From positions 1-5,296 of the forward strand of contig JABWAY010000290.1 of NCBI GenBank assembly GCA_013360825.1: a stretch of DNA of 5,296 nt. The letters are read 5' to 3'. Positions 1 to 4,467 of this stretch are shown here, piece by piece (the first letter of the stretch is position 1; every line of letters begins with the position of its first letter). A program made the position numbers and the translations under genes. This DNA comes from Candidatus Brocadiia bacterium (GTDB lineage Bacteria; Planctomycetota; MHYJ01; WSZJ01). Under the pieces are notes generated by a model. It made no database searches. It was given only the letters and a program-made list of their open reading frames with translations, and had not been told where the DNA came from.

Positions 1-162
1 GGACGACAGGGCGTGCCGCTGGTGGAAGGACAGGTCCCGATGGAGGAAAGCCTGCGCGCGCCGGAGGTGCAGGCGGAGAGGGTCGGGACGCTGTGGAATA
101 TCGTGGGAAATTGGCGAGCCGTGCTGGTGGTCTGCAGGGGTCATTGCGGAGAGAACACATGA
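1..162 (+). CDS. 3' end of an unrecognised gene (53 codons visible)
   Basis: Frame 1 is open from the first base and ends at the TGA at 160-162. All three plus frames are open here, but frame 1 is preferred. Its third codon positions are almost all G or C over the first 35 codons, it contains no low-complexity translation, and its stop overlaps the next start as ATGA. The visible tail is mixed-charge, with a Glu/Arg-rich part followed by WNIVGNWRAVLVVCRGHCGENT-like hydrophobic and Cys-containing residues at the very end. I do not recognise a family from 53 residues. The overlap implies cotranscription and translational coupling with the following gene. The competing frame 3, which would extend the next gene upstream without a start codon in view, gives a Gly/Ala/Arg-rich translation typical of a shadow. 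Confidence 0.6.
   Translation, partial: GRQGVPLVEGQVPMEESLRAPEVQAERVGTLWNIVGNWRAVLVVCRGHCGENT
148..153 (+). promoter_or_regulatory. Shine-Dalgarno site GGAGAG
   Basis: GGAGAG lies 5 bases before the ATG at 159. It sets the start of the following gene at 159 rather than at the in-frame ATG at 93, which has no comparable site and would run deep inside the upstream gene. It lies inside the last codons of the upstream gene, as expected in a coupled operon. Confidence 0.65.
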
Positions 163-920
163 ATCTAGATCCAATGCGCAACTCGCTTCAGGACATTCTG
201 CTGGCGAGTGATCGTGGAAAGCAGATCCAACCAGGAAATGGTGGCGCCTCCCCACGCGCTGGGGTCATGGTGCCATCGACTTCCCCCCCGGGTCGACTGA
301 GAGCAGCGACTTCCAGAGCCGCGTCGGAGAGCATCGTTCTGCGGCCAACCAGTTCGGCAATGCACTTTCTTCTCGAGGAGGGCAAGATTCCAGCCCCCGA
401 CGACCTGCTCCCCAAAGACGAGCTCGAGCCGGATGTCCCAGCTGAACTCGCGTTCCACGTCATCGCTCAGTGGTTCTGTAATTGCATCGCCATCAATGGG
501 CTAGTCGGCCTTGCGGCTGATGGGACTGATGGCGAACGCGCTGGAGCAAGACATCTCATCCACTTGCTCAGGCGGCTCTGTCCGGAAATCATCGACAAAT
601 GCCTTCAGGACATTGCAGCAGGGACGATTCCACATCTAAGTGCATTGGCACGCTCACTCATTGAAGATGTGCAGGAGGAGGCCTTCTACGAGGAATTGAG
701 CTGCTGTCTGGCGGAACTGATCCGAAACAAGCTGATGAGAGAGTTCCGCATGCCTCAGCCGGCACAGGTGTGTTGCGCCCGGACAATCAATTCCATTCGG
801 AATGGCACCGGGAGGAGCGCGCTGGGTGTGGTGGAGCAGGCTCAGATTGTGGGTGGAATCGAGAACGGGGATGAGGACATGGCCATAAGGACAATCACTG
901 ATGCACTCGACTCGCGATAG
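159..920 (+). CDS. Hypothetical cysteine-containing, mostly helical cytoplasmic protein, 253 aa
   Basis: I do not recognise the family. The start at 159 is chosen for the GGAGAG site and the ATGA overlap with the gene before. Residues 1 to about 65 are polar, rich in Ser, Pro, Gly and Arg, and probably disordered. Residues about 67-95 are acidic and Pro-containing. Residues about 95-200 alternate hydrophobic and charged positions and look like a bundle of amphipathic helices, ending with a Glu-rich stretch (EDVQEEAFYEEL). There are eight cysteines: 107, 109, 141, 148, 182, 183, 205 and 206. Two are adjacent pairs and one is a CxC, which could bind metal, but no known zinc-finger spacing fits. 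No signal peptide or membrane span is visible. It overlaps the next gene by 20 bases, so the pair is probably translated together. Codon use is less GC-biased than in the genes after 2375. Confidence 0.75.
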   Translation: MNLDPMRNSLQDILLASDRGKQIQPGNGGASPRAGVMVPSTSPPGRLRAATSRAASESIVLRPTSSAMHFLLEEGKIPAPDDLLPKDELEPDVPAELAFHVIAQWFCNCIAINGLVGLAADGTDGERAGARHLIHLLRRLCPEIIDKCLQDIAAGTIPHLSALARSLIEDVQEEAFYEELSCCLAELIRNKLMREFRMPQPAQVCCARTINSIRNGTGRSALGVVEQAQIVGGIENGDEDMAIRTITDALDSR

Positions 921-2220
921 CAACTCGTTGACGGAATGTCCATTGCGTCCTCGGTCACACAATTTGTGCGCAGTCGTACTCTGCTGCACTCTGATTTGTG
1001 TCGCATCGGCAAGAGCTCAGTCTCAGGGTGTTTGTGAATCGCACGCATGGGAAGTGCGACAGATAGAGAAGTCGAGCGGCCCAGAATTCTTTGGCGACTT
1101 CCGAGTTGCCTCATTGGGGCCCGGCGTTCGTGCGCTCTGGGTCTCTAACACGGAGCGGGGTCGCCAATTCGAAAAGTGTGAGCTATTCACCTGTACGATT
1201 GACTTGGAAGGGACAAGGGGAGAACCTCCGGCACGAATCAGTCGCGACGGACTTCTTGCCGGAGACCCGCAAATCTCAAACAATGGTGGTGAAGTGACAG
1301 TCTCATACATGCATACGCGGGGTGCTGTCATCCTGAGGTCGGAGCATGGCAATGGAACATTTCGCGAATATGCCGATGTCTCACGAGAATTGCCTTCAGG
1401 GTTCGACTATCCTCTGCACGTGAGTTGGCAGGCTGACTCCGTCCTGTTGATCGCGAGCTACTTCACACCGCGTCCGCGCGCGACGGCAATACAATGCACT
1501 CGTGAGGATATTGTCAAACTGGAGGACATTGTGACGAAGGGGACAGTGCTGCAAGGTCAATCATTCAAGACCTATTGTTGTTCCAGCGACCTCCAGCGTT
1601 CTCGTTTGTTCCTGACGGGCGAGCAGCCGTCGGCTGCCGGTTCAATCGCCATCCAGATAGAGCTTGATGCTTCGTTGCGCATTGTCTCGGTTACCCAATT
1701 CCCACTTCGCTTTCGGATTAGGAAAGATGCTGAGCTTCACGTGACCGATTCGAGCATTCCTGATCTTCACACGCATGACGGGCCGTTCTCTGATCATAAG
1801 GACGGGCTGACCGCAGTCGTGTGGATTGCGGGCATTGGAGATGACGCGGAGGCGGTCGTTGGGTGCATCAGAAATGGGGCCGGCGAGTGGGAGGGGCCGT
1901 TGGTTCTTCGCGAAGCCAAAGCGAATTCGCTTTTCCTGCCCTCGGTCTGCGTTGGACCCGACAAGATGACGTGCTTCAGCTGGTGCGAAAGGATGTCCGA
2001 AGAAGTGTACTCGCTCAGGTACTGCCTGGCCGGCAGTCTGAAGGACGACCCGCTCCTATCGATCCAAGACGCTGCAGCGCAACTGAGTTTCCCGCAGCAT
2101 CCTGGTTTTTCCAGGCAGTCGGCATGGCATCGCAGCGGCTTCCTGTTGTTGGGTTGGTGTGGAGCTTGGGGGGGGACTCGTGGGGTCTTTATCGCGACGT
2201 GCAGGCTGCGCAGTATGTAG
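901..2220 (+). CDS. Secreted protein with a probable sialidase-like (BNR/Asp-box) beta-propeller, 439 aa
   Basis: The N-terminus has Arg16/Arg18, a hydrophobic core at about 22-35 and an Ala-Arg-Ala end at 37-39, giving a signal peptide cleaved before Gln40, so the protein should be exported. The mature part repeats a pattern seen in BNR-type propellers. Each repeat has a 'P-x-(I/V)-x-x-x-G-x-V-x-V-x-(Y/W)' strand (around 122-137, 295-308 and 347-361) followed by a loop with a degenerate Asp-box. The clearest is SEHGNGTF at 147-154, which keeps S, T and F of S-x-D-x-G-x-T-(W/F) but has lost D and the middle G. No sialidase Arg triad or FRIP motif can be assigned, so no enzyme activity is claimed. 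Thirteen cysteines remain after cleavage, suggesting several disulfides. The ATG at 901 lies within the previous gene, with a weak AAGG at 887-890. A TTG at 943 is an alternative start that keeps the signal peptide. The substrate or partner is unknown. Confidence 0.75.
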   Translation: MHSTRDSNSLTECPLRPRSHNLCAVVLCCTLICVASARAQSQGVCESHAWEVRQIEKSSGPEFFGDFRVASLGPGVRALWVSNTERGRQFEKCELFTCTIDLEGTRGEPPARISRDGLLAGDPQISNNGGEVTVSYMHTRGAVILRSEHGNGTFREYADVSRELPSGFDYPLHVSWQADSVLLIASYFTPRPRATAIQCTREDIVKLEDIVTKGTVLQGQSFKTYCCSSDLQRSRLFLTGEQPSAAGSIAIQIELDASLRIVSVTQFPLRFRIRKDAELHVTDSSIPDLHTHDGPFSDHKDGLTAVVWIAGIGDDAEAVVGCIRNGAGEWEGPLVLREAKANSLFLPSVCVGPDKMTCFSWCERMSEEVYSLRYCLAGSLKDDPLLSIQDAAAQLSFPQHPGFSRQSAWHRSGFLLLGWCGAWGGTRGVFIATCRLRSM

Positions 2221-2374
2221 CCTCGCGGTACGACGTGTCCGTCCGGTGATCCCAGCTCGCGCTGGCCGTCGCGGCGTCGCGGAGGAGGGCTTGGCGGAAC
2301 AGGTCGGCGAGCCCGGCGCTCACCGACGGGAATGGGGCCGCCTGCCGGGGCACGGCGCGGGCGCGACGGACGAC
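2221..2374. other. Convergent intergenic region and likely boundary between unlike stretches
   Basis: This 154-base gap separates the stops of two convergent genes. Base composition rises sharply from about 2225-2250 onward, matching the GC-rich genes to the right and not the operon to the left. On the minus strand, the frame of the serine hydrolase continues past its TGA with coding-like composition (third positions nearly all G/C, second positions much poorer) from about 2374 to about 2240. GTG starts are possible at 2351-2353 or 2321-2323, and the frame closes with TAA at 2189-2191 inside the left-hand gene. It may be the 5' end of a lost downstream gene, or simply GC-rich noise. A hairpin lies in the middle. 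Confidence 0.4.
2303..2327. terminator. Candidate bidirectional hairpin terminator without a U-tract
   Basis: GTCGG-C-GAGC pairs with GCTC-A-CCGAC around a five-base CCGGC loop, giving nine base pairs and one internal mismatch. It lies between the convergent stops, 47 bases past the serine hydrolase stop and 82 past the propeller-gene stop. No T-run follows on either strand, so intrinsic termination would be weak or of the U-less type. Chance pairing is possible at this GC content. Confidence 0.35.
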
Positions 2375-3907
2375 TCAGCGTCCCAGCGCCTCCCGGAGCG
2401 ATGCGGAGATCCGGCCCGCGACGGTGGGGGAGAGGAACGCCAGGACAGGCCAGCGGCCGGAGTCCCGGTCGATCAGGGTCACGGTGATCCGGGGGTCGCG
2501 GAAGACCTGTCCGCCCGCATCCCGCGCTTCGTAATCGGAATCAATTCTCACCGTGACCCGGGGGAGTTCCAGGACGCCGTCCTTCGGCTCGAGCCCCTCG
2601 GGATTCACGCCGGCCCGCATCGACCCGTCGTCGTCCTTCCCCGCCGCCTTCCCCTCGCGGATCAGCGCCTCGAGGCGCCCCTCGAGCCACGTTGCGGTCT
2701 CCCGCGACATCGTGACGCGGACCGGTGCCCCGTCGGCCGAGTCAAGCGACAGCGCCACGCCGTCCGCCGTCGCCTTCGCGCCCCAGGACCCCTGCGTCAG
2801 GACGAGCCCCCCGTGTTCGTTCAACCGCCCGGCCTTCAGGTTCACGGTCAGGGAGGCGGTCGGCTGCGGGAAGAGCGCATCGGTGAGGCGGGCCTGGACG
2901 CCGAAGATGTCGGCCTGATCGTTGCTGAGAATGATGAGGACCGTGTCCTCGTCGGGGAAGCGGTCCAGCGTGCAGAGGTATCCCGCGACCGAGCCCCCGT
3001 GGCTCACGCGCAGCTGTCCGCCGGGGAGAGTGGCCACCTGGCACCCGGCGCCGAAGCCGCCCATGGCGGGGGTCTGGTGTTTCGCCTTCGCCGCGGCGTT
3101 CAGGATGGTCTCGCCGCGCATGGCGCGGTCGAAGCGGAAGAGGTCGTACGCGGTGGTGACGATCCCGCCCATCCCGCGGTAGCCCCATCCCCAGCCCCAC
3201 TCGATCGCCGTCCCCACGTCCGCGTTCTTCCGGCCGTCGCGGCGCACGGTCGCGCGCGCGGCGTCGAGCCCCTTGTCCTGGACGAATCCGCTGTCCTTCA
3301 TTCCGGCGGGCTTGAAGATCGCCTCCCGCAGATACTCCTCGAACTTCTTCCCGGAGGCCTTCTCGATGATGACCCCGAGCAGCGCATACCCCGGGTTGCA
3401 GTACTCGAATTTCGTCCCGGTCTTCGACGAGAGCGGCTGCTTCATCGCCAGCGCCACGAACTCCTCGGCCGTCTCGCGCGAGGCGTACCCGAGCAGCGCC
3501 TCCCCCGAAATCCCGCTCGTGTGGTTGAGGAGATGCTGGACCGTGATCTCCTTCTTGTCCGCCGGGACCCCCTTGAAGAACTTCGAGATCGGGTCCGCCG
3601 TCTTCAGCCTCCCCTGCATCTCGAGCTTGAGGATCGCGATCGCCGTGAACATCTTGCTCGTGCTGGCGATCTCGAACAGCGTCCGGGGGTCGTTCGGGCG
3701 GCGGGCGTAGTCCGCCGCGCCGTACCCTTTCGCGAGCACGACCTTTCCGCCCCGCGCGGCGAGGACGACGCCCCAGAACGGGCGTTCCGGATCGGCCTGG
3801 ACGGCGGCGTCGATCGCCTTCCCGAGCTCGCCGTCGACGACGACGGCATCCTGGGCGGAGAGGGGGAGGGGAAGGGCGAGCAGGGCGGCGAGGAGGAGTG
3901 TGCGCAT
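2375..3907 (-). CDS. Secreted serine hydrolase, class C beta-lactamase/PBP-like family (PF00144), 510 aa
   Basis: This is a penicillin-binding-fold serine hydrolase. The signal peptide is residues 1-18 (MRTLLLAALLALPLPLSA, then QD), so it is periplasmic or secreted. The catalytic motifs occur in order. SxxK is S82-T-S-K85, with S82 the nucleophile and K85 the general base. YxN is Y169-C-N171. The third motif is H303-G-G305 in place of KTG, as in many esterase and peptidase members. GMGG at 245-248 and the NHTSGI stretch at 128-133 are also typical of the family. The family includes beta-lactamases, D-aminopeptidases and esterases, so the substrate cannot be called; resistance should not be assumed. 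The domain ends near residue 345. About 160 residues of beta-rich, charged sequence follow that I cannot place. The ATG at 3905-3907 is preceded by TAGACT and no Shine-Dalgarno site. It is divergent from the membrane protein gene across a 95-base gap. Confidence 0.93.
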   Translation of the reverse strand: MRTLLLAALLALPLPLSAQDAVVVDGELGKAIDAAVQADPERPFWGVVLAARGGKVVLAKGYGAADYARRPNDPRTLFEIASTSKMFTAIAILKLEMQGRLKTADPISKFFKGVPADKKEITVQHLLNHTSGISGEALLGYASRETAEEFVALAMKQPLSSKTGTKFEYCNPGYALLGVIIEKASGKKFEEYLREAIFKPAGMKDSGFVQDKGLDAARATVRRDGRKNADVGTAIEWGWGWGYRGMGGIVTTAYDLFRFDRAMRGETILNAAAKAKHQTPAMGGFGAGCQVATLPGGQLRVSHGGSVAGYLCTLDRFPDEDTVLIILSNDQADIFGVQARLTDALFPQPTASLTVNLKAGRLNEHGGLVLTQGSWGAKATADGVALSLDSADGAPVRVTMSRETATWLEGRLEALIREGKAAGKDDDGSMRAGVNPEGLEPKDGVLELPRVTVRIDSDYEARDAGGQVFRDPRITVTLIDRDSGRWPVLAFLSPTVAGRISASLREALGR

Positions 3908-3913
3908 GGGGGA

Positions 3914-3919
3914 AGTCTA
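3914..3919 (-). promoter_or_regulatory. Leaderless-type -10 element TAGACT for the serine hydrolase
   Basis: On the minus strand TAGACT is followed by six bases (TCCCCC) and then the ATG. Transcription would begin at or within a base or so of the start codon. There is no purine-rich Shine-Dalgarno sequence in the gap, and no good -35 hexamer is visible. The same layout recurs before the other two genes of this stretch, which supports the call. Confidence 0.5.
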
Positions 3920-3930
3920 CGCCGCCGGCG

Positions 3931-3944
3931 CGGGAAAACTCCCG
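3931..3944. repeat. Inverted repeat CGGGA-AAAC-TCCCG in the divergent promoter gap
   Basis: A perfect 5+5 base inverted repeat with a four-base spacer lies in the 95-base gap between divergent genes, about where the -35 of the minus-strand promoter would sit. It could be an operator for a dimeric repressor controlling the serine hydrolase. The arms are short and GC-rich, so chance is a real alternative. A second short palindrome, CGCCGGCG, is next to it at 3923-3930. Confidence 0.25.
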
Positions 3945-3989
3945 GATTGATCCGCGGTGCCCCGTCCCCCTGCGCGCCCGGCGCAGCGC

Positions 3990-3995
3990 TATACT
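3990..3995 (+). promoter_or_regulatory. Leaderless-type -10 element TATACT for the membrane protein gene
   Basis: TATACT differs from the TATAAT consensus at one base and stands out in very GC-rich surroundings. Seven bases separate it from the ATG at 4003, so the transcript should start at the A of the ATG. No convincing -35 lies 16-18 bases upstream. The hexamer also decides the gene start at 4003 over the in-frame ATG at 3898, which would overlap the divergent gene. Confidence 0.6.
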
Positions 3996-4002
3996 CGCGG
4001 AC

Positions 4003-4374
4003 ATGCTCGGCAAGCTCGCCCTCCTCGGCGCGGCGAGTTACTTCCTCGCCCTCGTCATCGTCCCGATCCTGATCGCGCGGATGCCGGCGGATTACTTCGT
4101 CGACGATCGCCCCCTCGTGTCCCGGAGGCACCCGGTCCTGCGCCTCCTCCTCCTCGCCCTCAAGAACCTCATCGGCCTCGCCATGATCGTCGCCGGCATC
4201 ATCCTCATCCCGCTTCCCGGCCAGGGATTCCTGACGCTGCTCCTCGGCCTGACGCTCGTCAACTTCCCGGGCAAACGCTCGCTCGAGCGGAAACTCGTCG
4301 CCTGGAGCCCGATCCGCCGCGTCGTGCAGTGGATCCGGCTGAGGGCCGGGAAACCGCCGCTGGTGATTCCCTAG
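4003..4374 (+). CDS. Small PGPGW-like inner-membrane protein, 123 aa
   Basis: This is an integral membrane protein of unknown function. The first membrane segment is about residues 4-24 and is followed by a polar loop (DYFVDDRPLVSRRHP). A long hydrophobic stretch of about 47-88 forms two segments bent at P70-L-P-G-Q-G75. This PLPGQG turn followed by FLTLLLGL, then FPGKR at 88-92, resembles the PGPGW family of putative transmembrane proteins (PF09656), although the exact PGPGW pentamer is not present. The C-terminus (91-123) is basic and amphipathic and probably cytoplasmic. The start at 4003 is set by TATACT seven bases upstream. An upstream extension to 3898 gives Arg/Pro-rich sequence without membrane character and overlaps the divergent gene. 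No pathway can be inferred from the neighbours. Confidence 0.85.
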   Translation: MLGKLALLGAASYFLALVIVPILIARMPADYFVDDRPLVSRRHPVLRLLLLALKNLIGLAMIVAGIILIPLPGQGFLTLLLGLTLVNFPGKRSLERKLVAWSPIRRVVQWIRLRAGKPPLVIP

Positions 4375-4377
4375 GAA

Positions 4378-4404
4378 GGTCCCGGGAGGGAGATTCCGGG
4401 GGCC
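4378..4404 (+). terminator. Weak candidate hairpin after the membrane protein gene
   Basis: GG-T-CCCGG at 4378-4385 can pair with CCGGG-G-GCC at 4396-4404 around a ten-base loop, with a T-G wobble and one bulged G. The start is three bases past the TAG. Only a short T-run (GTTT) follows several bases later. It may end transcription before the next gene, which has its own -10 element. Confidence 0.25.
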
Positions 4405-4454
4405 GCTGCTGTTTCCGTTCGTCGCCGGGGCTGTCGCCCGCCGCACACCGGCAG

Positions 4455-4460
4455 TATCCT
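4455..4460 (+). promoter_or_regulatory. Leaderless-type -10 element TATCCT for the aminotransferase-like gene
   Basis: TATCCT is followed by seven bases (TTCCCCG) and then the ATG at 4468, the same spacing as for the membrane protein gene. The gap holds only pyrimidines and one G, so there is no ribosome binding site. No clear -35 is seen. It implies an independent, leaderless transcript for this gene. Confidence 0.5.
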
Positions 4461-4467
4461 TTCCCCG

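Noticed and set aside
93..158. ATG at 93 as the start of the 253-residue protein
   Set aside because: There is no ribosome binding site, and it runs through the coding end of the upstream gene. The ATG at 159 has GGAGAG and an ATGA overlap.
1091..1297. Short plus-strand open frame inside the propeller gene
   Set aside because: It has no start signal, and the overlapping 439-residue frame has a signal peptide and repeat structure.
2375..3907. Calling the serine hydrolase an antibiotic-resistance beta-lactamase
   Set aside because: The motifs define only the broad fold. HGG instead of KTG and the long C-terminal extension fit esterase or peptidase members equally well.
3898..4002. Upstream start for the membrane protein at 3898
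   Set aside because: It would overlap the divergent gene start, the extra residues lack membrane character, and the TATACT element places the start at 4003.
2742..4013. 423-codon minus-strand open frame overlapping the serine hydrolase
   Set aside because: Extreme Arg/Gly/Pro composition typical of an off-frame reading of a GC-rich gene.
2159..4072. 637-codon plus-strand open frame antisense to the serine hydrolase
   Set aside because: Its translation is Arg/Gly/Pro-rich with no recognisable domain. The minus frame carries a signal peptide and all three catalytic motifs in order.
4141..4160. CTC-rich run as a possible tandem repeat
   Set aside because: It encodes the Leu-rich membrane segment and is explained by codon bias.
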